Origin: Avena insularis
Taxonomy: Eukaryota > Streptophyta > Magnoliopsida > Poales > Poaceae
Direction: 5' to 3'
Assembly (NCBI GenBank): GCA_023614405.1
Contig: CM042694.1
Span: 128,903,711-128,967,710 of the forward strand
Length of the DNA stretch: 64,000 nt
Shown: positions 9,397 through 21,269 of the stretch, in pieces
How positions within the stretch are numbered: the stretch's first letter is position 1
Layout: the number at the start of each line of letters is the position of its first letter
Made by a program: the position numbers and the translations under genes
Notes under the pieces: model-generated
Told to the model about the DNA's origin: nothing
The model's database searches: none
What the model saw: the letters and a program-made list of their open reading frames with translations, nothing else

Positions 9397-12216
9397 TGTG
9401 ACACCCCGGTTCTGAAAAGACCATGGCCTCTATGTGACATGCCAATCCCTGGATCGGTTCATTGGCCCACAATAGAGTAAGATAGATAACATAGCAAAAT
9501 ATCCGTGTATCATAGATAACGAAGATCCAGAGTACCATTATTACAATAAAAGCTTAGCACAAGCTAGCTCAAATTATTCAGGTAGCAACATAAACGAGAT
9601 AAATCCTCCATTCTTCAAATTGCCTACAAGTGAACAAGTGCTGAGTGGAGTACCATGGCCTATAACGATCAATCAGAATCGGAATAACCTGCAGCATGAA
9701 ACGCAACAGCCCCGAAGGGTCAATACATGGAATGTATGGCAAGTAGAGCTAGTAAATGGAGACAATAGTACTAACATCTACATGCATATTTGGCAAGTGG
9801 AGCTGTGTCTGGCTTGCATTTGCAAATAACTTTGTCCTACTTTCGTAAACAGTTTTTGATTTTCTTTGAAAAGATCCCAATTAAGTTAACCCAACAACAT
9901 TAAAACAATTATGAAATTAGAATGAGCGAGAAACATGTCATGGAATCAATATCTAGCAACTCAGTTGTCCATAACCGGGGACACGGCTAATCGATTAGAT
10001 TATACACTCTGCAGAGGTTAGTACACTTTACCCATGTGACTTGGCCAGCCCAGCTCGTACCATCACTCCCATTTTGGGTGATGATAGGGAGAAGACCAAG
10101 AAGAGACTGTTCGGGAAGTAGCTCCTCAATCCCGACACGCACCGGTCCAACCTACCAAAATTCTACATCTCTGGATACGCGGGTTCGAGTTACCACAACC
10201 TACTAAGTCCAACCAACCGCCCATTTCATTATTGGCACATGGTTGTACACGTAAGCTACACAATAAAGAAGCCAATCATTCTCTCTTGATACCTGGGTGC
10301 CTTTCCGCAATGAAACCACCAAAATTATCAATACCATCACACCTGTGGGATTCATTGATTAAGTTGTTTTAGTTTTCACAAACCAATACTTTGAGAAAAC
10401 AAGTATCAATGATGTAACCCAGCCCTCGTTCAACATAGCATGGCTAAGCACATCTACAACGGTGGTTCATCTACAAGGAAAGCCCTACCACATAATAGGT
10501 CATAGCATAGCGATAGTATCATCCTACTCATGCAACTACAAAATACACGACAATGCATTGAAAATAGTAGGACGATATCATGAACAAAGTAGCATCTACT
10601 TGCCTTGATTGAAGCGGTCGGAGGAACAATCCAAACACGAGCAAGGGTTGCACTCCATACAATCTACACGACACAATTGCATTCATAAACAAACAATTCA
10701 CAAACATATGCAACAAAGATGATGCATGAATGCAAGAACGGCAAGTGAATTAGTGCTACAGCTGCACCACATAATACTAATACATATTACTACCGAATAC
10801 ATGCATGGAAAATAGATTTGGCGCTAGGAAAACTATTAACCAAAAGTAGAGATCTCTACTAGAGCTAGAACTTAAATAATTCACTATCGGTAGTATACTA
10901 TTTGTAAAATCTTGGAAAAATTCTACCGCATAGGCATCGCTGATAAGAAACAGTACCAATTGGAATTACTCAAAAAGGAGTTATAAAACATCCCGAGTAA
11001 TTAAAACACTGCAGAAAGCCATTAGACAAATACTGCAGAAGTTTTTGCTGTAAGCCTATCTTTTTAATTCACGATGAGATTCCCCTCGTTCATACGAGTT
11101 CAGGGACATATCATACGCGATTTTTTGAGCTACGAAACTTTTACTACGAATTTATTACTCCGAAAATTCCACTAACTAGTTTGATTAAACTGTACTAAAC
11201 CTGACAGTAAAAGTCTGAACCAAAGGTACAGCGAGATTCTACACGACTCACTGAACTCGTGCATATTTTATTTGCAATTTTTGGCCAAGCGATTTAATTT
11301 CTACGCAATTTACAAGATCCTACCGAAATCTGTCAACTAATAGGATTAACGAAATTGACCCAGTCAACTGTGTCTGTTTGACTGGTCAACTGGTCTAATG
11401 ACTGGGCGCTGACTGGGCGTCTGACCAGTCAATGTCTGGGGCCTCTGACTAGTCAACGTCTGAAGTGCTGACCAGTCAACGAACGATCTAAGCCGCTGAT
11501 CTGAGATCTGACGGTGGCTGCCTTCTACCGAAGCGGACGGCGAATCGAACTCTGGCGAAGCCGGACGGCGGCGACGGTCGGTTCGGTGACGTGGTTCTAC
11601 TCGCGTACACACACGGTCAACTACGGCTCCGGAATAATTAACGCTGCGCGACGCGCGATCTGCAGGGCGCGCTTGGCGGCGGCGGATGGAGACGCCGAGC
11701 ACGGGAACGGAAAGAGGGCGGCGAGACGAACCCGGCAACAGACGCGGCGATGGCCGGGCGGCGAGGTGGCAATGGCGGGCGGAGAAGCGGCGGCGCGATC
11801 GGGCTGGAATCAGCGGCGCCAGGAGGAGGTCGCGACGGGTTTGGGTTCAAAAAAAAAAGTCTAAACTGAAAAAACGTCAGTAGACTCGATTCGGAAATCG
11901 GTCCGGATTTTCGGACCGTTTTCCGGCGTTTACTAAAACGTCGAGTCTTTTGCATACGAACTCCGATTGGAGATTTTCGCGCCTACGGTTCAGATCGTCG
12001 AGGAACAACCTTCAGTCGAAGTTTGAGCGAAAGCTCGAACCTACAGGGGTGGTTGTTGCAAGTCCTCTAAAGCTCCGCAGAACCTCGGGCGAAACAAAAT
12101 AGGGTTTTGACGATGGCGTTTCGCCGAACCTTTCTACTCGACGATTTTGCATGGAAAAGCATGATGCAATTATATGAATGATATGCAAGACCAAATCTAA
12201 AATTTGGGATGTGACA
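9397..12216 (-). repeat. 5' LTR of element 1
   Basis: 2820 bp partner of 355-3260, 86 bp shorter. The AT-rich part (9397-11340) differs from its partner by roughly 35-40 small changes (hand count). In 11500-11960 many short indels accumulate. About 50 bp, including the putative CCAAT/TATA-like box, is missing near 11847. The start of the LTR at 12216 and the TTGAC cluster (about 11362-11482) are kept. Confidence 0.95.
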
Positions 12217-12221
12217 TGCAA
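12217..12221. repeat. Target site duplication of element 1, right copy (TGCAA)
   Basis: TGCAA follows the last LTR base and repeats 350-354. The satellite then continues in phase. Confidence 0.93.
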
Positions 12222-14927
12222 TGACTCTAGCTGTGGTTACTGAAGAGAACACACATTTCAATGACACAAGTGGATCCATATGTGGTATGTGAAAAGAACA
12301 CACATGAAATGACTCCAGTTGTTGTTAGTAAAAAGTACACACATGCAATGACACTGGTGGATCCATGTGTGGTCTCTGAAGAGAACACACAGATGCAATG
12401 ACACTAGTGGATCCATATGTGGTATGTGAAAAGAACACACATGCAATGACTCCAGTTGTTGTTACTAAAAAGAACACACATGCAATGACACTGGTGGATC
12501 CATGTGTGGTCTCTGAAGATAACACACATGCAATGAATCTAGATATGGTTAATGAGAAGAACACACATTTCAATAACACATGTGGATCCATATGTGGTAT
12601 GTGAAAATAACACACATGCAATGACTCTAGTTGTTGTTAGTAGAAAGAACACACATGCAATGACACTGGTGGATCCATGTGTGGTCTTTGAAGAGAACAC
12701 ACATTTCAATGACACTGGTAGATCCATATGTGGTATGTGAAAAGAATAGTCATGAAATGACTCCAATTGTTGTTATGAAAAAGAACACACATGCAATGAC
12801 ACTGGTGAATCCATGTGTGGTCTGTAAAGAGAACACAGATGCAATGAATCTAGCTGTGGTTAATGAGAAGAACACACATGCAATGACACTGGTTGGTGTT
12901 AGTAAAAAGAGCACACATGAAATGACACTGGTAGATCCATGTGTGCTCTCTAAAGAGAACACACATTTCAATGACACTGGTGGATCCATATGTGGTGTGT
13001 GAAAATAAACACATGCAATGACTCTAGTTGTTGTTAGTAAAAATAACACACATGCAATGACATTGGTGGATCCATATGTGGTATGTGAAAAGAATAGTCA
13101 TGAAATGACTCCAGTTGTTGTTAGTAAAAAGATCACACATGCAATTACACTGGTGGATCCATGTGTGGTCTCTAAATAGAACATACATGCAATGACTCTA
13201 GCTGTGGTTAATGAGAAGAACACAAATGCAATGACACTGGTGGATCCATAGATGGATTGTGAAAATAACACACATGCAATGACACTGGTTGTTGTTAGTA
13301 AAAAGAGCACACATGCAATGACTCTGGTGGATCCATATGTGGTATGTGAAAAGAATAGTCATGAAATGACTCAAGTTGTTGTTAGTAAAAATAACACACA
13401 TGCAATTACACTGGTGGATCCATGTGTGGTCTCTAAAGAGAACATACATGCAATGACTCTAGCTGTGGTTAATGAGAAGAACACACATGCAAGGACACTA
13501 GTGGATCCATAGGTGGATTGTGAAAATAACACACATGCAATGACTCTGGTTGTTATTAGTAAAAAGAACACACATGCAATGACACTGGTGGATCCATGTG
13601 TGGTCTCTAAAGAGAACAGACATTTCAAAGACACTGGTGGATCCATTTGTGGTATGTGAAAAGAATAGTCATGAAATGACTCAGTTGTTGTTATTAAAAA
13701 GAACACACATGCAATGACACTGGTGAATCCATGTGTGGTCTCTAAAGAGAACACACATGCAATGAATCTAGCTATGGTTAATGAGAAGAACACACATGCA
13801 ATGACACTGGTTGTTGTTAGTAAAAAGAGCACACATGAAATGACACTGGTAGATCCATGTGTGGTCTCTAAAGAGAACACACATTTCAATGACATTGGTG
13901 GATCCATATATGGTGTGTGAAAAGAACACACATGCAATGACTCCCGTTGTTGTTAGTAAAAAGAACACAGATGCAATGACACTGGTGGATCCATGTGTGG
14001 TCTCTGAAGAGAACACACATGCAATGACTCTAGCTGTGGTTACTGAAGAGAACACACATTTCAATGACACAGGTGGATCCATATGTGGTATGTGAAAAGA
14101 ACACACATGAAATGACTCCAGTTGTTGTTAGTAAAAAGTACACACATGCAATGACACTAGTGGATCCATATGTGGTCTCTGAAGAGAACACACAGATGCA
14201 ATGACACTAGTGGATCCATATGTGGTATGTGAAAAGAACACACATGCAATGACTCCAGTTGTTGTTAGTAAAAAGATACCACATGCAATGACACTGGTTG
14301 ATCCATGTGTGGTCTCTAAAGATAACACACATGCAATGAATCTATATATGGTTAATAAGAAGAACACACATTTCAATAACACATGTGGATCCATATGTGG
14401 TATGTGAAAATAACACACATGCAATGACTCTAGTTGTTGTTAGTAGAAAGAACACACATGTAATGACACTGGTGGATCCATGTGTGGTCTTTGAAGAGAA
14501 CACGCATTTCAATGACACTGGTAGATCCATATGTGGTATGTGAAAAGAATAGTCACGAAATGACTACAGTTGTTGTTAGTAAAAAGAGCACACATGCAAT
14601 TACACGGGTGGATCCATATGTGGTCTCTGAAGAGAACATAAATGCAATGACTCTAGCTATGGTTAATGAGAAGAACACGCATTTCAATGACACTAGTGGA
14701 TCCATATGTAGTATGTGAAGAGAACACACATGCAATGACTCTAGCTGTTGTTAGTAAAAAGAACACACATGCAATGACACTGGTGGATCCATGTGTGATC
14801 TCTAAAGAGAACACACATTTCAATGACACTGGTGGATCCATATGTGGTATGTGAAAAGAATAGTCATGAAATGACTCTAGTTGTTGTTAGTAAAAAGAGC
14901 ACACATGCAATTACACGGGTGGATCCA
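12222..14927. repeat. Satellite array, middle segment between the two elements
   Basis: 2.7 kb of 39/48/49-bp subunits without interruption. Most of it recurs at 26000-28150 with a few percent difference, an offset of about 2.7 kb once element 2 is removed. A rare variant (GATACCACATGC at 14275) marks the higher-order unit. The segment ends in a GGATCCA tail where element 2 was inserted. Open frames of 60-190 codons on both strands come from the repeat and are not annotated as genes. Confidence 0.95.
14923..14927. repeat. Target site duplication of element 2, left copy (ATCCA)
   Basis: ATCCA precedes the LTR start TGTCACATCCC and is repeated at 25976-25980. The filled site can be compared with the empty paralogous site near 28365-28400, where ACGGGTGGATCCATGTGTGG reads through. 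Confidence 0.93.
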
Positions 14928-15519
14928 TGTCACATCCCAAGATTTTCCAAATCTTGTAATGTGAAAATTAAATAAACAAAATATATCTTTGTTGAAAATC
15001 AGGGTGAAAAGAAACTTTTGTTTCTAAAAGGAGACTTAAAATCCCATCTTAAACAAACTTTGGTAAAAGTTTGAATTCAACAAAAATCCAAATCAAGGGA
15101 AATGCATTCCTCAATGAATGTATCTGGAAATTTGAACACATGGAAAATAAATCCAAATCCCTAAGCCCTAATGGAAGGAAATCATTTTCCAAAGTATCTC
15201 CAAATCTATGGATTTGATCCATACCAAATTTGATCAACAAACTTTCTCAAAGGATCAAGAAAGACCTTAAAAGTTGGTTTCACTTAGTTTGGAACCATAG
15301 ACAAAACCTTATGACTATAATAAGATAAGGAAATTGAATTTCCAAAAGCTAATAAAGCCCTTACCAAAAGCCATACCAATTGGTGATCAAATAATCCTAA
15401 AGGGATTTATAAAGATAAAACATTTATCAAAGGAAAATAAATTGTTTTGGAAACACTGTTTTAGATCTTTTAATAAAAGACTTTGTTTTCAAATGAAAAG
15501 GTGAGCCAAATTAATTTTG

Positions 15520-15790
15520 GCCAAACTTTTGTAATAAAATATTTTGTTTTGACAAAATGAATAAAGGATTATTTAAATAAAATAATAAGGATTTAAATAT
15601 CCAATTTTATTTAAGTAAAGGCTTTTTCCATTTTAAATGAAACCAAGTATTTTATTACTACTTTGAAATCTTTTATTAAAAGGTTTTGCTTTGATTAAAA
15701 TGAGTAAAGGATTATTTAAATAAAATAATAAGGATTTAAATATCCAAATTTTATTTAAGTAAAGGCTTTCCCATTTTAATTAAACACCAA
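15520..15790 (+). repeat. Internal tandem duplication in LTR of element 2
   Basis: Two imperfect copies, about 143 bp apart, share TAAAGGATTATTTAAATAAA and the following AT-rich segment up to GTAAAGGCTTT. The same pair is in the other LTR near 21862-22132, so the duplication predates this insertion. A second, shorter internal repeat (TTTGGTAAATGACCAATTTG) lies at about 17951-18090. Confidence 0.8.
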
Positions 15791-16140
15791 AACTTATTTA
15801 TTTATTTAAATAAGTTTCCAAGTATTCCTTATTTTCAAATAAAACCTTCTGGTTTGGTTTTGAAAATAATTGGATTTCAAATGGAAATTTTGTTAAATAA
15901 ATCAAACCCTAATAACTAAAGATCCACTTTATTTAAATAATAAATGGATCCTAAAATAAATAGAAATATTATTTCATTTTGAGATTTGGATTATGTTGCC
16001 AAACAGAACCAAATTCAAATGAAAAGTTTGCTGTTTGATTTGATTGAGTGTTGTTTGAAAGTGTGAATAATTGTTTGAAATTCAAAACAGAAAAAGAATT
16101 AGAAAAAGGAAAAAGATTTAGACAGAAAAAAATAGTGCAA

Positions 16141-17280
16141 CAGACTCAGCCCACTAAGGCCCAGTCCAGCATTTCTCCCTCCCGAAGAAACCTTTTCACC
16201 TAATCACCCACTCACGCATAATTGGACCCCATTCCTCTCCATTTCCCGACCGGTGGACCCCGCACCACTGTGCATCCTCTTCACCAGCCGCTGCTTCTTC
16301 CTCCTCAATGGCGTTTCGCCGATTTACTCGCGTTGAATTCGCCATAATGCGTGCCTTCACTCCCTCGCGACGACGCCCATTTAACCGCCTCCTCTCCTCA
16401 CATTTCCCAGACATCGCTCCTCTCGCCCCAGTCCCCAATTGCTCTCTATACCGCTGCTACTCCGACGATGTTCCGGTGACGATTCCGACAAAGCCTCGCC
16501 GCCCCTCTCCTCCCCGACCAAGCTCATAGCTTCCCCACTCAGCAATCGCCAAGACATCAAACTTCGCCCGGTGCCTCAGAACCTCGCCGACGACGACCAC
16601 TGCCGCCACTGTCGCCTCCGCTCGCGAACTCCACGGTAGCTTCCAGCCACCTCTTCTTTCGATGATGCGCCTAAGACCAGTGATTCTTCCGCAACTAACG
16701 CCCGTTTCGTGTCCTATCTCACACCGTAGCGCCGCCCATCGCCGATGCGAGCACCACCATCTCGCCTCCGACGAGTTTCCCCGGTAAGTATAGACCGCCC
16801 CGCGCCTTCTCGTTCATACACATGACTTCGCCTTGACCGTGTGAATCTAACCACGTCATCATCTTGTCTCGAGGTGATCTGCAGCTTCATCCCCGACCTC
16901 AACCAGAGCCAACCGCCGCCGTTCCCAACTCCGACGAGGAATTACGCCTGACCCCGTGCGCCCCTCGTCCGACCAACACCTCCCCGAGCATCACCATGAC
17001 CTCCTGAGCCCGGTGAGCATCTCCTCTTTCTCTCTCGCTTTCTGCATCGCCGGCACCGTCATCGACCGATCACTCCACCGCCAGCAGCCGCCGCATCGCC
17101 GCTCCTTTTAGGTCAAGCAAGCAGCGACCGTTAGATGCAGATCCATCGGACACGATTAGTTCACTTAACGCCGAAGAGGTACGCTACCTAAGCCAAGACG
17201 ATCCAATTTAGATCTAACGCATCAGACTCGATCCGGCCGAACCGTATCGAAAGAAGAACACGCCAAGGCCAGTATTAGAT
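16141..17280 (+). other. GC-rich block inside 5' LTR of element 2
   Basis: About 1.1 kb rich in CCG/CGC, in sharp contrast with the AT-rich rest of the LTR. It holds GT-AG-like junction motifs (for example CCGGTAAGTATAG near 16789), but no sustained frame agrees between the two LTR copies. Compared with 22481-23680 it has many deletions of 1-10 bases. It could be the promoter/5' leader part of the LTR or a captured gene fragment; I cannot decide. Confidence 0.5.
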
Positions 17281-19580
17281 CTGAATTAGAATTTGAAAAC
17301 AGAAACTTTTGCCATTTTCAAACCCTTGTATCTTGGGATCCACACGTCCAAATTTTACAAATTTGATGTCGTTGGAATCAGCAAGACAAGCTCTAGCCAA
17401 CCCTGCCCTTAGTTTAGCAAATAGTATTTGTTAGATTGTTTGATTTTGCAGATTCTTTTGTGTGCTTGCTAACATTAGAAAAATCATTTAAAAATGATTT
17501 TAAGATTAAAACCTTTGCAAATTGGTTTGTTGTGACCTTACTGACCCTAGGAACCAACCCATAGTTTGGAAAATGATTTTGGAAAAGAATAGGATGGATT
17601 AATTAGTTTAGTCCATTTCTAGCTAATTAAAAACCATTGTTTTGTTTATGAAAATGCTTTCATAAAGAAAACTTTGAGAAAATGTTTTGGACCAAACCTA
17701 CTGACCCAAACACCAAGTTTTGCAATAGCAACTCATTTGGTGAACCCTATAGGTTAGTGCCTTAGTAAAAATATTTCTACACCACATAGAATGACACTTT
17801 GTTTTGAAAATGGTTTTATAGTGAAACCTTTTGCAAATGACTTAGCCACTTCACAAAATGACCAATAGGTGTGCCCAAATGTCTATGACCCATTAGGAAC
17901 CCCTTTTTCAAACAAATCAAAGCTTGGCATGCTTGCATGCATTACTTGAACTTTACCACTTTGGTAAATGACCAATTTGGATCTTACAAAGTTTAGGAAT
18001 CTAATAGAGACCCTCTTTGCAAATGACTTTGCCATTTTGGTAAATGACCAATTTGGAACTTACAAAGTTAGAAGCCTAGTGAAGACCATCCTTACAATAG
18101 AACCAACCTTTGCATGCTTATGCATGACTTAGATCCCATTACTTTGTGTGTGAAAAATTGTTTGTTTGACTTTGTTATTTTATGTGTGTAGTTTTGCATT
18201 GGTAGATTAAGTTTGTGCCTTGCTTGATTGAATTGTAGTGACTTGAAGAGTGTGAGTGTTGCAAGGACAAGGAGTGAACCTATACCCTCTACCAAAAAGG
18301 CAAGTGATATCATCATGAATATTCCATTCCTATATTTTATATATGCATTAGTATTATTTTTCTAAGTATAGGACTTGCATGGTTTTTGCTAAGTACAAGC
18401 TATTCTTGGGAAAACCTATTAGGTGAAACCTTAGTGAAAATTACCTAAGTCAAGATTCCTATTACTATCATGCTTAGCCTAGCTACTAGAAAACAAGGGT
18501 GGTTTATATATTCACACTATGGAAAAATATTCTAAGTCTAAGGACTTGTTTTTATTTAACAAAACAACTAAGTTAATGAATCACCTAGGTGGAATGGAAA
18601 GAATGGGATATGTTGAGTGGTTACACAAGACCAGGGGTACTGGTGAACCTTGTGTATCTCACTTGTGGATGGCCACCCAGGAACAAAGAGATTTGAGTTG
18701 TCAAATGTTGAGAAGCTTCAAGTGCAACCACTTGGTAATATGGGCTCTGCCATGATCTTAGGATGCTAGAACTTAGTCTCTTGGACAGTGGGTGGTAGAT
18801 GGGATGATAGGTTGGAGCGCGTCCATTTGACTAAGGAAAGGCTACTGAAGGATCATGTCTTGGGAAACCAAGTCTTGTGGGGAAAGTGCACCACCTCTGC
18901 AGAGTGTAAAACCTAAGTACTTAGCCATGTCCCTGGTAAAGGACAATTTGAGCATCAAGACATGGAAACTTCAAGAATCTCATCACTCCAATTTCTAAAT
19001 AAAACTTGTGGGTGAACAAGGGTTAAAAGGATCTTCAGTCATTGATTGGTAGATGCCCTGAGTGGATCTGGAGTCTTTGATTGATAGATGCCTTGGGTAT
19101 TTTTGCCAAACAAAACATAGTGTTTTCAAAAGTTAAGGAAAAATCTATTTTGAGCAAAGCAAGCCTAAGCTCCACCAGCCAAATGCATATAGTATTATAG
19201 TCCACTTAAAATATACTAAGGTATCACTTGCCAATACAATTCAAATGTATTGACCCTTGTGGCTGTAACTTATGATGTTGCAGGTTTGATTGATTTAGTG
19301 AAGATTGATTGATTAGGATTACAAAGTCTACAACCAACATCTGCCTGTGGCACTTTGAAGATGAAGGACCCATGACTATAGTTATTCCGCTGCAATGTAA
19401 TGTAAATAGCCAATGAGCTATGTTTGATGTAATAAAATTATTTTATTCCTGGTTATAAAGTTGTATATGACCTTTGTTTCTTGATATTACATCTAAACTG
19501 TGGATGCTAGCTATTGATCCAGGGACTAGCATTGTAAACACAGGGGACTCAATCTTATTAAAGGTTGGGGACGCTACAGA

Positions 19581-19592
19581 TGGTATCAGAGC
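19581..19592 (+). other. Primer binding site of element 2 (tRNA-iMet)
   Basis: TGGTATCAGAGC two bases after the LTR end CTACA, complementary to the 3' end of initiator methionine tRNA. It sets plus-strand orientation. Confidence 0.93.
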
Positions 19593-20306
19593 ATTGTGTT
19601 GCCTGTAGGATTTGTAACCCTAGGATTGGACAAAACCCCTTAGAAAAAAATAGGAGTTGTATTTGTTCCAAAACTTATTTACAAAAAACAATCTTGTAAA
19701 CTCTTTCCTCAATCATTTTTGGTTTCAACTCTACTTCTCTTCTACTTCAAAACTTGATGGAAAAGCCTACCCCATGACCAAAGACTTCATCATGAGCAAA
19801 AGACTTCTTCAACACTTCCAACTCTAATGACTTCAACTTCTTCAACTCCAATGACTTCAGCATTTTCAGCATGTTCACCAAGGACTTCCAACTTGGATAC
19901 CACTAAGGACTACAAGAGAGACAAGAAATTTTGCTCAAGAATTGAAGACTAAGGAAACACAACTTAGAAAGAACCATCATCACCTTTGAAGATTTGTGAC
20001 CAAGACACAAAAATTCTCCAAGGATACAAAGATCTCATTCAAGAAGAATCAACCAAGAAGGATGGAAAGATCACAAGTAAACCATGTACATGGACCACCA
20101 TTTATAGATAAGTCAAACCTACCAACTTATGTGGTGTAACAAAAATATTTTGTTGCCTAAGTATGTGCCTGAAACTTGTTGTTTGAATGGAATGTTTGTT
20201 TGTGATGGCTTGCATTTTTGCTTGTGTGAAATGTGAAGTGTGTGAATAGAATGGACTTCTTAGAACAACCTTTTGCCTATTCTAATCCCAATCCAACCCC
20301 AAACAG
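19593..20306 (+). other. Leader of element 2 between primer site and gag
   Basis: 714 bp without a sustained frame. The middle (about 19730-19910) consists of loosely repeated ACTTCTTCAA/CTCCAATGACTTCA units. This is the expected place for the RNA packaging signal, but I see no motif that identifies it. Confidence 0.6.
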
Positions 20307-21158
20307 ATGACTTCTCCAAGAAACTCCAACATCAAGGATGATGACAACAACAACAACCAAGAGGACAACATGAGAGAACTCCTAGCAACCCAACACCAGT
20401 TGAACCAACTAACAACTCAGTTCATAGCCAACAATAGTGATAAAGACCCTACCTTGCAAAAGTTTTTGGAAGAACAATCCCAACTGATGCTTAAAGTGAC
20501 TGATCAAATGATCAGCATGGAAGAAAACTATCCCAAAAGAGTGTATGATAACAAGGATGACAAGAATATTATTCTAGATGGAGCCCCAGCTTGCATTAAT
20601 TGTGGAGACAAGGATCACACTTCCAAGGAGCATGAAGATCAATGCCCCAATTGTGAAGAGGAACATCCAGTTGGCCAATGCCCCACATCTCAAGTTACTT
20701 GTTACCTTTGTGAAGGAAACGGCCATGTCCCTATTCAATGCCCCATCCATCCTATAGTTCAACAAATGAAGCAAGATAGAATACATCAAACGTTTGGAAA
20801 CCTCCATAAGGGAACAATTTCTACCAAGAAAGATGAAGACAAAGGAAAATCTCCACTTGTACCTCCATGCAATACAACCCAATTTGTAGGACCAAAGAAG
20901 CGACATATGAATTATCCAAGGAGAAATAGAAGGTCAAAGAAACCAGTAGACATTCCTACCTTTGAGATAACCTATGAAGAACATGAACTAGAAGCACTCC
21001 TAGCTTTGGAGAAACCCAAGAAGAAGAATAAGAAATGCCTCAACACTAGCAAGAAAGATATCAGCCAAGTCACATGTTTCAAGTGTGTAAATAAAGGACA
21101 CTATGTAGATGTTTGCCCAGAGAAGTTTCCCCGGGATCCCAAGAAGGCCAACATCTAG
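20307..21158 (+). CDS. Gag-like zinc-knuckle protein of element 2 (283 residues)
   Basis: Intact frame from ATG 20307 to a TAG at 21156-21158. The N-terminal part (residues 22-43, MRELLATQHQLNQLTTQFIA) resembles the Gag start of element 1 (LMAAQAQLTQVMTQFMA). The long capsid domain expected next is absent; instead, cysteine clusters follow. Canonical CX2CX4HX4C knuckles are at 132-145 (CYLCEGNGHVPIQC) and 257-270 (CFKCVNKGHYVDVC); variants with other spacing are at 96-113 and 113-125. Residues 197-212 are strongly basic and 236-243 lysine-rich. Such knuckles bind RNA, so a role in packaging element RNA into particles made by a partner Gag is plausible but inferred. It is not a host gene: it lies exactly between primer site and polypurine tract. 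Confidence 0.85.
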   Translation: MTSPRNSNIKDDDNNNNQEDNMRELLATQHQLNQLTTQFIANNSDKDPTLQKFLEEQSQLMLKVTDQMISMEENYPKRVYDNKDDKNIILDGAPACINCGDKDHTSKEHEDQCPNCEEEHPVGQCPTSQVTCYLCEGNGHVPIQCPIHPIVQQMKQDRIHQTFGNLHKGTISTKKDEDKGKSPLVPPCNTTQFVGPKKRHMNYPRRNRRSKKPVDIPTFEITYEEHELEALLALEKPKKKNKKCLNTSKKDISQVTCFKCVNKGHYVDVCPEKFPRDPKKANI

Positions 21159-21174
21159 TTTAGTTGGAAAAAAT

Positions 21175-21189
21175 TTTTAAGGGTGGTAG
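21175..21189 (+). other. Second polypurine-tract-like sequence in element 2
   Basis: TTTTAAGGGTGGTAG occurs here and again, identical over 15 bases, at 21253-21267 next to the 3' LTR, 78 bp away. The upstream copy could be a duplicated or auxiliary plus-strand primer. It may also be a footprint of the deletion that removed pol. Confidence 0.6.
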
Positions 21190-21232
21190 TACCCTAGATG
21201 CTTTTGAACCTGCTTGTAACCCTAGCCTCCCC

Positions 21233-21269
21233 AAATCTCGGGACGACATTTATTTTAAGGGTGGTAGCC
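21233..21269 (+). other. Pol-end relic and polypurine tract of element 2
   Basis: The stretch AAATCTCGGGACGACATTT followed by TTAAGGGTGGTAGCC aligns with the last codons of element 1 pol and its polypurine tract on the minus strand (3297-3261: AATCTCGAGGACGAGATTC then TTAAGGGGGTTAGTC). The TTAAGGG core is the plus-strand primer. The preserved flank suggests that pol was deleted up to its very end. Confidence 0.75.

Larger units (their letters stand above)
355..12216 (-). mobile_element. Ty3/gypsy chromovirus of Tekay/Del type, full length but defective (element 1)
   Basis: This is an 11.86 kb LTR retrotransposon on the minus strand, with LTRs at 355-3260 (3') and 9397-12216 (5') that start TGTCACATCCC and end in CA. 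It has a TGCAA target duplication, a primer site complementary to initiator-Met tRNA, and the domain order gag, protease, RT, RNase H, integrase, chromodomain. The C-terminal chromodomain defines chromoviruses; LTRs near 3 kb favour Tekay/Del over Reina or CRM, whose LTRs are shorter. The coding region has several frameshifts, nonsense codons and a lost protease aspartate, so this copy is not autonomous as read. A hand comparison of the AT-rich LTR portions gives roughly 2% difference, so it is older than element 2. Confidence 0.93.
14928..19578 (+). repeat. 5' LTR of element 2
   Basis: 4651 bp, TGTCACATCCC to ACGCTACA. A 7-bp perfect inverted repeat with a 3-base loop (AAGATTT, TCC, AAATCTT) lies at 14939-14955. 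The first 1.2 kb is very AT-rich, 16141-17280 is GC-rich, and the remainder is AT-rich. Outside the GC-rich block it differs from 21270-25975 at about 20 positions, mostly G to A in this copy. A 78-codon open frame at 18519-18755 is kept in both LTRs but has no recognisable motif and I do not call it a gene. Confidence 0.95.

Noticed and set aside
18519..18755. 78-codon open frame in LTR of element 2, also at 24916-25152
   Set aside because: Kept in both LTRs only because they are young copies. No recognisable domain, and the changes between copies include amino-acid replacements.
20574..20906. 110-codon minus-strand frame opposite the gag of element 2
   Set aside because: Antisense shadow of the zinc-knuckle protein; no motif.
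20307..21158. Host zinc-knuckle gene between two repeats
   Set aside because: It lies exactly between a tRNA-iMet primer site and a polypurine tract inside matched LTRs with a target duplication, so it belongs to the element.
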